A stretch of DNA of 64,000 nucleotides from Sedimenticola sp. (GTDB lineage: Bacteria > Pseudomonadota > Gammaproteobacteria > Chromatiales > Chromatiaceae): contig JAMOLT010000027.1 of assembly GCA_027068915.1 (NCBI GenBank), positions 1 to 64,000 on the forward strand, given 5' to 3'. Of the stretch, positions 35,666 through 45,522 are shown one piece after another. Below the pieces are notes generated by a model that had not been told where the DNA came from, did no database searches, and was given only the letters and a program-made list of their open reading frames with translations. Positions within the stretch are counted from its first letter, which is position 1, and every line of letters begins with the position of its first letter. The position numbers and the translations under genes were made by a program.

Positions 35666-35979
35666 CGTTTCAGGCGCACCCGAATGACCTGGTTGCGGAA
35701 GTCCTTGATATTTCCGCCTTGTTTAACCGTGGAGTACAAGGCCAGCTTTTTCTCCTCGGGCAGCGAACCAAAAATAGCGTAGGTGCCGACATAGGTTTTC
35801 TTCAGTGCCTCTTCAAGATCCTGCACGCTGGAAGTAGCCGGAATCATGCCGACCTTCGCCCCTACTACGGTGCTGTTGGTGGTTTCGTCGGAAATCTTGC
35901 CAGCGGCAACCGCCTGGGCGCTGCCCATGCTGAAGAGGCTTACGGCCAAAACCAGGGGTATCATGTATTTTGTCTTCAT
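35662..35979 (-). CDS. small exported protein of unknown function
   Basis: 105 residues with a signal peptide (MKTKYMIPLVLAVSLFSMGS, then AQA). The mature part is about 80 residues, mixed helix and strand, without cysteines. LEEALKKTYVGTYAIFGSLP followed by EEKKLALYS is the most distinctive block. Its stop overlaps the kinase stop by 4 bp on the opposite strand, so the two transcripts are convergent. No family recognised. Confidence 0.65.
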   Translation of the reverse strand: MKTKYMIPLVLAVSLFSMGSAQAVAAGKISDETTNSTVVGAKVGMIPATSSVQDLEEALKKTYVGTYAIFGSLPEEKKLALYSTVKQGGNIKDFRNQVIRVRLKR

Positions 35980-36127
35980 CTCTTTCTGTCCAAAATGTGA
36001 TGGAATTCGTATTGCAGATTATTGGGCAGAAAGAGAAACAAGAAAATAAGGAACGATTCGGGAAACAATGGGTAGCGCTTCTACCCAATGTGGGAGCGGC
36101 GGAAATCAAGGCTCCGGGATCGAGCGC

Positions 36128-36901
36128 TCATGAGGTCTTGCGCTTTTCCAATGCCGTCAGTTGATGCCAGAGCGCCCGCACTTCCACATCCACCTTTTCC
36201 CGCTGCAAATAGGCCAACAGAAAACGCAGGCGGTCGGTGCGGCTGATGGCGGTCGTACGGCGGTTGAAGGTATCCAGATCCCGCAGCATGGCCTTGTGCC
36301 GGGTAATGCGGCGGCGCATTTTTTCCAGGTCGATGAGACAGGCGGCGCCGCTTTGTTCATGAACGAATACATGCTTGGCATGCAGGGCATTGTGCACCAG
36401 ACGGAGCTCATGCAGTTTGCGGACCACATCCGCCACTTGGGGAATAATTCTCCGGCGTTGCGTGCGAAACCTGGCCCAGCCTTGTTCCCGCCAGTTTTGC
36501 ACCAAACGATCCAGGGGCAGGTAACCATGCAGCTCCCGGGTTGCCAGTATCACCTGCCAGCCCCCGGGGGATCGTTTTTCCGCATAGTAAACCATCTTCG
36601 GAGCAGCGATTTTGCTACTGTTCAGAAGGCGCAGGTTGCGCGCCTCGCCACGAAAAGTCGGTTCCCCTGTAACTGGGTGCCACCAGATCTTGCGGGTATG
36701 GTTTTCCTGGCGCTTGAGAAAGAGGGTCTCTTCCCCGCCAGCAGGCGTAGGCAGTTGGATGCGCGATACGCCACTCCAGCCGCCGCGGCGTTGATTCGGC
36801 GGCTCGAACCAGTCTGCCTGCAGATTCCACAGGGACTCGAAGCTGCCCAGCTGATTGTGCTCGAAAATCCCCTGCCAGCCTTCTTCGATAAATTCATTCA
36901 T
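36128..36901 (-). CDS. InaA/lipopolysaccharide-kinase-like protein
   Basis: 257 residues from the ATG at 36901, which overlaps the waaP stop by 8 bp. It is a small protein-kinase-like fold of the InaA/WaaP group. It has ETLFLKRQENHTR for the ATP-site Lys, VRKLHELRLVHNALHAKHVF in place of the usual HRD loop (HNALHAKH), and CLIDLEKMRRR for the metal Asp. In Pseudomonas similar kinase-like genes follow waaP and act on LPS core. Last gene of the LPS operon. Confidence 0.85.
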   Translation of the reverse strand: MNEFIEEGWQGIFEHNQLGSFESLWNLQADWFEPPNQRRGGWSGVSRIQLPTPAGGEETLFLKRQENHTRKIWWHPVTGEPTFRGEARNLRLLNSSKIAAPKMVYYAEKRSPGGWQVILATRELHGYLPLDRLVQNWREQGWARFRTQRRRIIPQVADVVRKLHELRLVHNALHAKHVFVHEQSGAACLIDLEKMRRRITRHKAMLRDLDTFNRRTTAISRTDRLRFLLAYLQREKVDVEVRALWHQLTALEKRKTS

Positions 36902-37697
36902 CAGGAACCCCCTTGGCCCGCAAAGCCAGGGCGCGCTTTTCCACCGCCTGCAGGAAATCCTTGTACTGCGTGAGTATCCGGCGCAAGGGCTGGCCATGAT
37001 AGGCGCGCAGGAACCGAAACAGGTCGCGGCGGGTCAAGCCGATATCCATGGCGGAAAAATACAGGCTGCCCACATCCTTGACCTGCCAGCGCAGGGGCAC
37101 ATGCTCGCGCAACTGCACCCGGTGCAAGTCGATCAGATACAGGTGCAGGTTTCTGTCATCCCCGCCCCAGGGCTGTTGCAACAAGAAATGGCAGATATAC
37201 AGATCCCGGTGATTCACGCCATTCTCATGCAGCCGGCGGGTCATCTCCGCCACCCGCCGGATCAGCCGCTGCTTGATGGCGAACCCAGGGGGGTGTTCGG
37301 CCCACTCCGCGCAATAATCTTCCAGGCTGATGGTATTTTCCAGCTCCCGGGTAATGACGAAGGAACGCCGGGTCGCCGGGTTCCAGCCTTCCACCCCAAA
37401 TGCTTCCAGGCGCATGGTTTCCACACCCAGCTCCTGCAGACGCTGTATGGCCTTCCATTCATTGGCCGCGCCGGTTACCGGCAGACGCAGGCCGAGGAGG
37501 TTTTTCAGGATTTCCTTCCAGCCCACACCCCAGTGCAGCTTCAGGAAGTAACCTTTCCCCCCCAGCTCGAAACGCAGGGTGCGGCGGTTGGCTCCGGGGG
37601 GATTGCGGTATTCTTCACCCTTTATGGCAAATGCATCCTCCACTCCTGTCCAGGGTACACCCAGGCGGGCGGCGAATGTTTCCGACAGCCAGATCAT
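36894..37697 (-). CDS. waaP: lipopolysaccharide core heptose(I) kinase
   Basis: 267 residues. It phosphorylates heptose I of the LPS inner core in the cytoplasm. EYRNPPGANRRTLRFELGGK and GKGYFLKLH form the nucleotide site. The catalytic loop is GVNHRDLYICHFLL and the metal-binding Asp is in LYLIDLHRVQLR. Its start overlaps waaG (ATGA type) and its stop overlaps the InaA-like gene. The order matches Pseudomonas, where waaP is essential. Confidence 0.94.
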   Translation of the reverse strand: MIWLSETFAARLGVPWTGVEDAFAIKGEEYRNPPGANRRTLRFELGGKGYFLKLHWGVGWKEILKNLLGLRLPVTGAANEWKAIQRLQELGVETMRLEAFGVEGWNPATRRSFVITRELENTISLEDYCAEWAEHPPGFAIKQRLIRRVAEMTRRLHENGVNHRDLYICHFLLQQPWGGDDRNLHLYLIDLHRVQLREHVPLRWQVKDVGSLYFSAMDIGLTRRDLFRFLRAYHGQPLRRILTQYKDFLQAVEKRALALRAKGVPDE

Positions 37698-38806
37698 GGG
37701 GAAAGTATCAAATCCGCGGCATATTCGGTCATGCTGTACAGATCGTGGCTACGCCCATAGCGAATGCCGTTTTTCTGCCAGACGGCGCGGCGCGGGGATG
37801 TAAGCGCCTCAATCAGGCTCTGATTCAGCACCGCCTGGGAAAACGGCTCCGGCACCACCATACCGGCATCCGCCTCTTCCACATAATAGGCATAACCGCA
37901 GACGCCGGTCACCAGGGTCGGCAGGCCGGCGATAATGGCTTCCAGGATCACCATGCCGGAGTTCTCGTAATACGCCGGGTGCAGCAACAGATCACCGCCT
38001 TGCAGAAAACGCGGAATATCATCACGCCCGCACAGCACCTGAAAACGCTCGCCAACACCCAGTTGCCGGGCCAGGCGGGTGAAAGGCTCGCCATTGTCAC
38101 TGCCGATGGCGATGAGCCGGGACTTGTCGCGCAGCGCTTCCGGCAGGGCGGCGAAGGCCAGGATGGAGCGGTCCAGTCCCTTGGTTCTGAAGCCGGAGCC
38201 AATGCAGAGTATCAATTGCTCATCATCGGCAATGCGGAATTCCCGGCGCAGCCCGGCTCTTAGCTCGGCAGCGTTCTCTCCCGCCATGCGGCTGGTGTCG
38301 ATACCCGGGGGCAGCATATGCAGGCGTCGCTCCTGGGTTGCATAGTATTTTTTGTAGATATGGTGCTGGCGCGGTGAAATCAGCAATATTTCCGTATGGC
38401 TGTCGCGGCCGAAGACCGCCTCCTCGCAGGACAGAAAATGCCGGTAGCGCGGCAGCTTGCGCACCAGAAAATTGCGCTCCCTGAGCAACTTGTCTTTCAG
38501 GCAGGGATCTGCAGCATAGTAAAAATCCAGCCCCGGCATTTTATTGAACCCCACCACCCGCTCGATGCCATGCTGCTGGAAAAGGGCCGCCAGACGCTGC
38601 TGGAATATCCGGTATTTTTCGTGGTTGCTCCAGCGTTTTACCGACAGCACATGCACCTGCATCCCTTCCGGGCGCTCGCCTTCCCAGCTCAGGGTGAAGA
38701 TGTGGACATCATGCCCCCGCTCACGACAGGTGGTGGCAATCTGCAACATGTCCCGCTGCAAGCCGCCAAAGGGGAAATACTTGAACAATACGAAAGCCAG
38801 TTTCAT
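37694..38806 (-). CDS. waaG: LPS core glycosyltransferase (WaaG, glucosyltransferase I type)
   Basis: 370 residues from the ATG at 38806; the frame is open further upstream but that part overlaps waaC. GT4 fold: KLAFVLFKYFPFGGLQRDML at the N-terminus, LCIGSGFRTKGLDRSI for the nucleotide-sugar domain, and LLLHPAYYENSGMVILEAI with the E-x7-E motif. It adds the first outer-core hexose to heptose II. It overlaps waaC by 4 bp. Confidence 0.94.
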   Translation of the reverse strand: MKLAFVLFKYFPFGGLQRDMLQIATTCRERGHDVHIFTLSWEGERPEGMQVHVLSVKRWSNHEKYRIFQQRLAALFQQHGIERVVGFNKMPGLDFYYAADPCLKDKLLRERNFLVRKLPRYRHFLSCEEAVFGRDSHTEILLISPRQHHIYKKYYATQERRLHMLPPGIDTSRMAGENAAELRAGLRREFRIADDEQLILCIGSGFRTKGLDRSILAFAALPEALRDKSRLIAIGSDNGEPFTRLARQLGVGERFQVLCGRDDIPRFLQGGDLLLHPAYYENSGMVILEAIIAGLPTLVTGVCGYAYYVEEADAGMVVPEPFSQAVLNQSLIEALTSPRRAVWQKNGIRYGRSHDLYSMTEYAADLILSP

Positions 38807-39816
38807 GGGCGCGCCATTTGCTCCTGCAGTGCGGACCAGACCTTGTGCGGCGGCAAGGTCTGGAAACAGGCCGGCTGTACGGCGCTCTCTCCCTTGTAGC
38901 CGCACTGGCGCGCCAGACAGGGGGCGCAATCGAAATCCACACCAAGATTTTGCTGGCGCCGCCCCACTGCGCCGGTCAGCCCCTCGCCGGTGGAGCCGTA
39001 CAGGGTCACGGCCGGGGTATTCAGGGCGGCCGCGAGATGCGCCAGGCCGGTATCGACGCCCACCACGCCGCTGGTGCGGGCCAGGGCATCCTTCAGGCCA
39101 TTCAGATCCATGCGCGGCAGCAGTTCTCCACAACCGGCATGGCGGATGATGGTTTCGGCGCGCAGGCGCTCTTCCGGGGCATGCCAGGGAAGCTGCACCT
39201 GAAAACCGGCCTCTTCCGCCATCACCGTCAATGCCGCCCAGTATTCCAGGGGCCAGTGCTTGCTGGGCCAGGTGGTGCCGTGGAGGAAAATCAGGGATTT
39301 CTCCCGCACGCCCTGATACTCGGGCAGGCCGGAATTGGCGGGATCGTCTGGCGCGGGGTAGTCCAGGGCCAGGGCAAGCAACCTGCGGATACGCTCGATG
39401 GCATGCAAGTCCCGTGATACCGGATAGCGCCGCTGATAGAAAACAGCCGCCAGGGGCTCCCGCAGGGAATGGCGGTCATACCCTGCCGTCACACCCCTGG
39501 CCATACGCGCCGGCAGGGCGCTTTTGACCAGCCCCTGGGCATCGATGATCAGGTCATAGTCATTTTGCCGCAACGCCGCGCGGAATTGTTTGAGCTGCCC
39601 CTTTTTCCAGGCGGCCCGCCAGTTGCGGCGCCAGCGGCGCAGGGCGATGGGGATGGTTCTGCTCACCGCCGGGTGCCAGCCCGGCGCCTGGGCGAAAGCC
39701 TCTTCCACCAGCCAGTGAAATTCGATTTCCGGCAGGGCCCGGGCAGCGTCGCTGAGGGCGGGAAAGGTATGAATGACGTCACCCAGGGAAGAGGTTTTTA
39801 CGATCAGCACCCGCAT
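38803..39816 (-). CDS. waaC: LPS heptosyltransferase I
   Basis: 337 residues, GT9 family. MRVLIVKTSSLGDVIHTFPA is the invariant start of WaaC. FLHGTTWPSKHWP and VGVDTGLAHLAAALNTPAVTL are the ADP-heptose site. It transfers the first heptose to Kdo. It abuts cysC with no gap (stop and start adjacent at 39816/39817). Confidence 0.95.
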   Translation of the reverse strand: MRVLIVKTSSLGDVIHTFPALSDAARALPEIEFHWLVEEAFAQAPGWHPAVSRTIPIALRRWRRNWRAAWKKGQLKQFRAALRQNDYDLIIDAQGLVKSALPARMARGVTAGYDRHSLREPLAAVFYQRRYPVSRDLHAIERIRRLLALALDYPAPDDPANSGLPEYQGVREKSLIFLHGTTWPSKHWPLEYWAALTVMAEEAGFQVQLPWHAPEERLRAETIIRHAGCGELLPRMDLNGLKDALARTSGVVGVDTGLAHLAAALNTPAVTLYGSTGEGLTGAVGRRQQNLGVDFDCAPCLARQCGYKGESAVQPACFQTLPPHKVWSALQEQMARP

Positions 39817-40422
39817 TCAGGCAATCAGCTTTCTTTCCCGCAGATACCGGAGCACATGGTCGATGCTTTGCTCGAGGTTTTCCTGATCCGTCCTGACGCG
39901 GATCTCCGGGGATTCCGGTGCTTCATAGGGCGAGGAAATGCCGGTGTAGTTGGGGATCAACCCGGCCCTGGCCTTGGCGTACAGGCCTTTTACGTCCCGT
40001 TCTTCACACACCTCCAGGCTGCAGTCACAGTACACCTCGATGAACTCGCCCGGCGCGAACAGGGATCTGACCCGCTGGCGTTCCTCGCGGAACGGGGAGA
40101 TGAATGCGGTCATGGCAATCACGCCTGCTTCCACGAACAGCCGGGTCATTTCACCGATGCGGCGGATGTTCTCCTTGCGGTCTTCCTCGCCAAAGCCCAG
40201 ATCGGAACACAGGCCATGGCGGACATTGTCTCCGTCGAACACGAAGGTGCGGCACTGCGCCTGGTGCAAATGTTCTTCCACGGCATGGGCCAGGGTGGAT
40301 TTGCCCGAGCCGGAAAGCCCGGTGAACCAGAGCACGAAGCTCTGGTGCCCGTTGAGCTGTCGGCGTCGTTCCCGGGTCACTGTGGCGCTGTGCCAGACTA
40401 CATTTTCTGTCTTATCGTTCAC
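39817..40422 (-). CDS. cysC: adenylylsulfate (APS) kinase
   Basis: 201 residues. Phosphorylates APS to PAPS. The P-loop is [16 protein letters not shown]. Further CysC blocks are [28 protein letters not shown] and [20 protein letters not shown]. No cysD or cysN partner is in the window. The gene sits between waaF and waaC, overlapping waaF by 11 bp, which is unusual. Either PAPS is needed near LPS assembly, for example for sulfation, or the gene was simply captured into the operon. Confidence 0.95.
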   Translation of the reverse strand: MNDKTENVVWHSATVTRERRRQLNGHQSFVLWFTGLSGSGKSTLAHAVEEHLHQAQCRTFVFDGDNVRHGLCSDLGFGEEDRKENIRRIGEMTRLFVEAGVIAMTAFISPFREERQRVRSLFAPGEFIEVYCDCSLEVCEERDVKGLYAKARAGLIPNYTGISSPYEAPESPEIRVRTDQENLEQSIDHVLRYLRERKLIA

Positions 40423-41440
40423 TGTTTTCCTTCACCTTGTTCAGGGCGGTATGCACCTGATCGATTGAAATATCCCGCAAACAGCGCAAATGCCCCAAGG
40501 GACATTGCCGCTGGAAACAGGGACTGCAGTCCAGCCCCAGGCTCAACACCTGGCGCCGGGCATTGAGGGGGGGCGTAAAGTTTGGATCGGAAGATCCGTA
40601 GATCGCCACCAGGGGGCGATCCAGCGCCGCCGCCACATGCATCAGGCCGGAGTCGTTGCTCACCACGGCATCCGCAAGGGAAAGCAGATCCACGGCCTGG
40701 GCCAGGGAGGTGCACCCCGCCAGACTGGCGCAGCCCCCCCCTGCCTGGGCAGCGATATTGTCGCACACCGGGCGGTCTTTATCCGATCCAAACAGCCATA
40801 CCCGCCAGCCTTCCTCCACATACTGCCGCGCCAGGGCGGCGTAATATTCGGCGGGCCAGCGTTTGGCCTCGCCGAATTCCGCGCCGGGGCAGAGCGCCAG
40901 CAACCGCTGGTTCGCCGGTTTTTGCAGTTGCAAGGCGGCGAGGGCATGGCGGACATCGTCCGGATCCACTTCCAGCCGCGGCGGCGGAATATCCGGAACC
41001 CGGGCGCTGGCGGCGTCATCCGCGAGGGCGACGAAGCGCTGCACCGTCATGGTCAGAAAGGACTTGTCCAGCTTGCGGATATCATTGAGGAGACCGTAGC
41101 GCATTTCTCCCCGCCAGCCGGTGCGCCGGGGGATGCCCGCTGCCCAGGGAACGATGGCGGATTTCCAGGAGTTGGGCAACAAAATGGCCTGCTCATAGCG
41201 TCCGCGCAGGGATCTGCCCAGCGCCCAGCGCCGCCGCAGCGCCAGCTTGCCGTGCCCCAGAGGCATTTCCACGCCAGCCCGGACTTCGGGCATGCGTTGC
41301 AGCAGGGGCAGGCTCCAGCCCGGCGCCAGTACGTCGATGGCGGTTTCCGGCTGGCGCGCTTTCAGCGTCCGGAACAGGCTCTGGGCCATGACCATATCGC
41401 CCACCCAGGAGGGGCCAACCACGAGTATTGCAGGATGCAA
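40412..41440 (-). CDS. waaF: LPS heptosyltransferase II
   Basis: GT9 family, 342 residues if translation begins at the TTG at 41440 (then [20 protein letters not shown]). No ATG lies near the conserved start, and the ATG at 41524 would overlap the zinc-finger gene and add unrelated residues. WaaF normally starts a few residues before [11 protein letters not shown], which supports the TTG. The substrate site is [20 protein letters not shown]. It adds heptose II to the inner core. Confidence 0.93.
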   Translation of the reverse strand: MHPAILVVGPSWVGDMVMAQSLFRTLKARQPETAIDVLAPGWSLPLLQRMPEVRAGVEMPLGHGKLALRRRWALGRSLRGRYEQAILLPNSWKSAIVPWAAGIPRRTGWRGEMRYGLLNDIRKLDKSFLTMTVQRFVALADDAASARVPDIPPPRLEVDPDDVRHALAALQLQKPANQRLLALCPGAEFGEAKRWPAEYYAALARQYVEEGWRVWLFGSDKDRPVCDNIAAQAGGGCASLAGCTSLAQAVDLLSLADAVVSNDSGLMHVAAALDRPLVAIYGSSDPNFTPPLNARRQVLSLGLDCSPCFQRQCPLGHLRCLRDISIDQVHTALNKVKENSER

Positions 41441-41474
41441 GTTTGTCTCGATTCCGGTGCCGGGTCTGCTGAAT

Positions 41475-41663
41475 TCAGTCGATAAGCAGGTAGTGGGTGC
41501 TGCAGTAGGGGCACACCGCCTCACCGCTGTTTGCGATGGGCAGATAGACCCGGGGATGCAGGCTCCAGACCTCCTCTTCCGGCAGAGGGCAGCTCAGGGG
41601 CAACTGCTCGCGGCTGACCTTGACGACGCTGGCCCGGGTTTGCTGTGCGGCTTCGGCGCTCAT
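41475..41663 (-). CDS. zf-CHCC zinc-finger domain protein
   Basis: 62 residues. The ligand order is Cys (SCPLP), His (LHPRVYLPI), then CPYC near the C-terminus, as in the CHCC zinc-finger family related to NDUFS6. This small protein is commonly found between ilvE and waaF in gammaproteobacteria; its function is unclear. Its start overlaps the ilvE stop by 4 bp. Confidence 0.88.
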   Translation of the reverse strand: MSAEAAQQTRASVVKVSREQLPLSCPLPEEEVWSLHPRVYLPIANSGEAVCPYCSTHYLLID

Positions 41664-42598
41664 GATTTGTCTCCGTTTACATAGGTCAGCCAGCCATGAT
41701 GTACTGGCGAACGACCGTGTACGACATCGAAATACTTCTTTTGCAAATGTTCGGTAATGGGCCCGCGGCCACCGTTACCGATGCTGCGGTTGTCCACTTC
41801 ACGAATCGGCGTGACTTCCGCTGCCGAGCCGGTGAAGAAGGCCTCATCGGCGATGTAAACCTCGTCACGGGTGATACGCTTTTCCACCACCTGCAGATCC
41901 GATTCATCCGCCAGCTGCATGATGGTGCGGCGGGTGATGCCGTCCAGGGCGGAAGACAGATCCGGCGTATAGAGCACCCCGTCACGCACGATGAAGATGT
42001 TTTCCCCCGAACCTTCCATGACGAAGCCCTGGCTGTCGAGGAGCAACGCTTCGTCATAGCCGTTGTCCAGAGCCTCCTGCAGCGCCAGCATGGAATTGAT
42101 GTAATTGCCGTTGGCCTTGGCGCGGCACATGGTGATGTTCACATGATGGCGGGTGAAGGACGAAACCCGGACACGGATGCCTTTTTCCATGGCTTCCTCG
42201 CCCAGATAGGCGCCCCAGGTCCAGGCTGCGACAATGGCGTGGACTTGCAGGTTGTCGGCGCGCAGCCCCATGCCTTCCGAGCCATAGAAGCACATGGGGC
42301 GCAGGTAGGCGGAATCCAGATGGTTCTCGGCCACCGCCGCAATCTGCGCCCGGTTCAGGGTTTCCCGGTTCCAGGGGATATCCATGCGCAGAATATGCGC
42401 GGACTGAAACAGGCGTTCGGTATGATCCTGCAGACGGAAAATGGCCGGCCCCTTGTCCGTATGGTAGGCGCGCACGCCTTCGAACACACCCATGCCGTAA
42501 TGCATGGTGTGGGTGAGCACATGCACCTGGGCCTCGCGCCAGGGTATCATCTCACCGTCCATCCAGATCAGGCCGTCTCGGTCTGCCATTGTCTGCAT
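41660..42598 (-). CDS. ilvE: branched-chain amino acid aminotransferase
   Basis: 312 residues from the ATG at 42598, with GGAG seven bases before it. PLP fold-type IV. The N-terminal block is LTHTMHYGMGVFEGVRAY, the PLP lysine is in CRAKANGNYINSML, and EGSGENIFIVRDG and FFTGSAAEVTPIREVD are conserved. It makes Leu, Ile and Val from their keto acids. It sits between glnE and the LPS genes, as in Pseudomonas. Confidence 0.95.
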   Translation of the reverse strand: MQTMADRDGLIWMDGEMIPWREAQVHVLTHTMHYGMGVFEGVRAYHTDKGPAIFRLQDHTERLFQSAHILRMDIPWNRETLNRAQIAAVAENHLDSAYLRPMCFYGSEGMGLRADNLQVHAIVAAWTWGAYLGEEAMEKGIRVRVSSFTRHHVNITMCRAKANGNYINSMLALQEALDNGYDEALLLDSQGFVMEGSGENIFIVRDGVLYTPDLSSALDGITRRTIMQLADESDLQVVEKRITRDEVYIADEAFFTGSAAEVTPIREVDNRSIGNGGRGPITEHLQKKYFDVVHGRSPVHHGWLTYVNGDKS

Positions 42599-42696
42599 CT
42601 TCAATCTCCAGTCGTCATTCGGACGCCTCTAAGGAATCTCTGATCGAGTCATCATCCCGGCACTGGCCAGGATCCACTGTTCTGTGATTGGCCGAA

Positions 42697-45522
42697 TCAT
42701 GCAGAAGCGCCCATGATTTGCCGCCAGGCCTGCTGCACCAGTTGCCGCTCCTGCCGCAATGTTTCCCTGTCCACCAGCCCGGTCTGTTCCTGCAGCGCCA
42801 GGCGATGGTAGACATCACGGAAACGCTGGTAGGCGAGAACCAGAGACTCGCCCTGGGAAGCAGGGATCAGCCCCGCGTCCACCAGCGCTTCCAGCAAGCG
42901 GATATTGTCGGTCCAGGCAGCCAGCGCCGGCACTTCCCGCGCCCACCTCAGAACAGCATATTGAACCATAAACTCGATATCAGTGATACCGCCTTTCCCC
43001 TGCTTGATATCAAATTTTTCTACGCTGCTTTTGTCCAGATTCTGGCGCATTTTTTCCCGCATTTCCCGCACTTCCCGGCGCAGCGTTTCCCCATCACGTT
43101 GTTGTCCCAGCACCTGGGAGCGCACGCGCCCGAATTTTTCCGCCAGGGCGGTATCCCCGGCCACGACACGCGCCCGCACCAGGGCCTGATGTTCCCAGGC
43201 CCAGGCCTGATTCAATTGATATTTTTCGAAACCGCTCAAAGAGCCGACCAGCAGGCCGGAGTTTCCATTCGGCCGCAGGCGCATGTCCACCTCATAGAGA
43301 ACCCCCGAGGGGGTGCGGGTATTGAGCAGATGCACCATGCGCTGCCCCAGACGTGCATAGAACACATCATTGGCTACGGATTTGGGGCCGTCGGTCACGG
43401 CAGTCTGGGGATAGTCCGCATGGAGAAACACCAGATCCAGATCGGAACCATAGCCCAGCTCCAGCCCGCCGAGCTTGCCATAGCCCAGCACGGCAAAGCC
43501 CTTGCCTTCCACTCCTGCGGGACGCCCATGGCGCTCCAGCAGGTAGTCCCAGGCAAGCTGCAATACATGCTCCAGCACCACTTCTGCAATTTCCGTCAGA
43601 TAGTCGCTGACCACCATCAGGGGGATGGCGCCGGTGATGTCCGCCGCCGCAGTGCGCAGGCGATTGCCCGCCGCAAACTGGCGCAGACGCTCCATTTGCT
43701 GCTCCAGGTCATGGGGATCGATCCTGGCGAGCAGGGTCTTCAATTCACTATTCAGCTCTTCCCGGCGCAGGGGTGCGTACAGCTGGCCCGGATCGAGAAG
43801 CTCGTCCAGAAGCACCGGATAGCGTACCAGGCGGCCGATGACCCAGCGGCTTTCGCTGCCCAGACGCACCAGCTGTTGCAGCACCTGGGGGTTTTCCAGC
43901 AGCAGATCCAGATAGGCGGTGCGGCGCACAATGGCCTGCAGCAACTCCAGCAGGCGCTCCAGGGTCAGACAGGGTTGGACAACCCGGGCGATATCCTCAA
44001 GCAGCTGCGGCATGAGCTGATCCAGCTTCTGTCTGGCCGACTCCGACAGGGTACGACAGGCAGGGCTCTGCCGGAAAGCCCGCAGCTGGCGGATGACATC
44101 CTCGGCCGCATCAAAACCCGCCTCCGACAGCAGCGCCGCAGCCTGGTCTTCATTATCAATCCGCCAGGCTTTTTCCAGGGGATGCTGCTGGTCGTCAGCA
44201 TCGGCGAAGACCTGGGAAAAATGCCGCTCCACCTGCTGGCGGTGGGCATCGAGCGCCGGCAGGAACTCTTCCCAGGAGGCATATCCCATGCTTCGCGCCA
44301 GGCGCTGTCTTCCATCCGCATCCGCATCCGCAGGTAGGAGATGGGTCTGTTCATCTTTCCAGGCCTGCAGGCGGTTCTCCGTCAGGCGCAGAAACTCATA
44401 GGCCCGGGTGAGCCGGGAAACCACCTCTTCCTCCATCAGCTGCTTTTGCTGCAGTTGCTGCAACACCTGCAAAATCGGGCGGATTTGCAGATCCCGGTCC
44501 CGGCCACCATAGACCAATTGGAAGGCCTGGCCGATGAACTCGATTTCCCGGATCCCACCCTGGCCGAGCTTGATGTTTGCATCCATGCCCCGGTGGTGCA
44601 TTTCCGCCTGAATGCGGCGCTTCATGTCACGGATGGCGTCGATGGAGCCAAAATCGATGTAGCGGCGGTACACGAAGGGTCGCAATATACCCAGCAGTTG
44701 CTCCTGGTACACGCCCTCCCCGGTGATGGCCCGGGCCTTGATCATGGCGTAGCGCTCCCATTCGCGGGCCTGGGAAGCATAATAGGTTTCCATGGCGTTG
44801 AAGCTCAAAGCCAGGGGGCCCGCCTCACCAAAAGGGCGCAGGCGCATGTCCACGCGGAATACGAAGCCATCTTCCGTCTGCTTGCCCAGGGCATTGATCA
44901 GCTGCCGTCCCAGGCGGGTGAAGAACTGCTCGTTGCTCAGGGGGCGGCGGCCATCGGTTTCCCCGTGGGCGGGGAAGGTGAAGATGAGGTCGATATCCGA
45001 GGACAGGTTGAGCTCTCTGGCGCCGAGCTTGCCCATGCCCAGCACCACCATGGTCTGTTCCTGTCCCGCGCCATCCCGGGGCATGCCCCATTGCTGCACC
45101 GCCCAGGCCGTCAGGCGCTCCAGGCTCTGGCGGATGCATACATCCGCCAGCTCCGAAAGGTCTTCCAGGGTTTCGCTCAGGGGGGCCTTGCCCGTGATGT
45201 CCCGCCAGATAATACGCAGCATCTGGCGGCGGCGAAAATAGCGCAGCGCAGGAAGCAGGGTGGCTTCATCGGCAACGCCCTGCAGTCCGGTTTGCAGCTG
45301 CGCGGCCATATCCCCGGCCTGCAGCGGATAATCCAGAGCGCCGCCTTGCGCCAGATCCAGCAGCAGATCCGGGTAGCGCAGACAAGTCTGGGCGACATAA
45401 TCACTGGCCGCCCATACCTGCCGTTGATCACGGGTGAAATCTTCTGTTGCGAGCATTTCCGCCTGGGGGCATGCCGACCATTGCGCCAGCAGCTCTCCCA
45501 GGCGATCCGCCGCGGGCATCAA
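42697..45522 (-). CDS. glnE: bifunctional glutamine synthetase adenylyltransferase/deadenylylase
   Basis: 941 residues, full length against 946 in E. coli. There are two nucleotidyltransferase domains. The N-terminal one has ELNLSSDIDLIFTFPAHGET and the C-terminal one has LELGYGSDLDLVFLHADYP; a linker region lies between. It adds or removes AMP on glutamine synthetase in response to PII. Its start overlaps the stop of the DUF302 gene. Confidence 0.96.
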   Translation of the reverse strand: MMPAADRLGELLAQWSACPQAEMLATEDFTRDQRQVWAASDYVAQTCLRYPDLLLDLAQGGALDYPLQAGDMAAQLQTGLQGVADEATLLPALRYFRRRQMLRIIWRDITGKAPLSETLEDLSELADVCIRQSLERLTAWAVQQWGMPRDGAGQEQTMVVLGMGKLGARELNLSSDIDLIFTFPAHGETDGRRPLSNEQFFTRLGRQLINALGKQTEDGFVFRVDMRLRPFGEAGPLALSFNAMETYYASQAREWERYAMIKARAITGEGVYQEQLLGILRPFVYRRYIDFGSIDAIRDMKRRIQAEMHHRGMDANIKLGQGGIREIEFIGQAFQLVYGGRDRDLQIRPILQVLQQLQQKQLMEEEVVSRLTRAYEFLRLTENRLQAWKDEQTHLLPADADADGRQRLARSMGYASWEEFLPALDAHRQQVERHFSQVFADADDQQHPLEKAWRIDNEDQAAALLSEAGFDAAEDVIRQLRAFRQSPACRTLSESARQKLDQLMPQLLEDIARVVQPCLTLERLLELLQAIVRRTAYLDLLLENPQVLQQLVRLGSESRWVIGRLVRYPVLLDELLDPGQLYAPLRREELNSELKTLLARIDPHDLEQQMERLRQFAAGNRLRTAAADITGAIPLMVVSDYLTEIAEVVLEHVLQLAWDYLLERHGRPAGVEGKGFAVLGYGKLGGLELGYGSDLDLVFLHADYPQTAVTDGPKSVANDVFYARLGQRMVHLLNTRTPSGVLYEVDMRLRPNGNSGLLVGSLSGFEKYQLNQAWAWEHQALVRARVVAGDTALAEKFGRVRSQVLGQQRDGETLRREVREMREKMRQNLDKSSVEKFDIKQGKGGITDIEFMVQYAVLRWAREVPALAAWTDNIRLLEALVDAGLIPASQGESLVLAYQRFRDVYHRLALQEQTGLVDRETLRQERQLVQQAWRQIMGASA

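Noticed and set aside
42688-44337. 549-codon open frame opposite glnE, and a similar one at 44341-45807
   Set aside because: Both are antisense to the two nucleotidyltransferase domains of glnE, with no start signal or motif.
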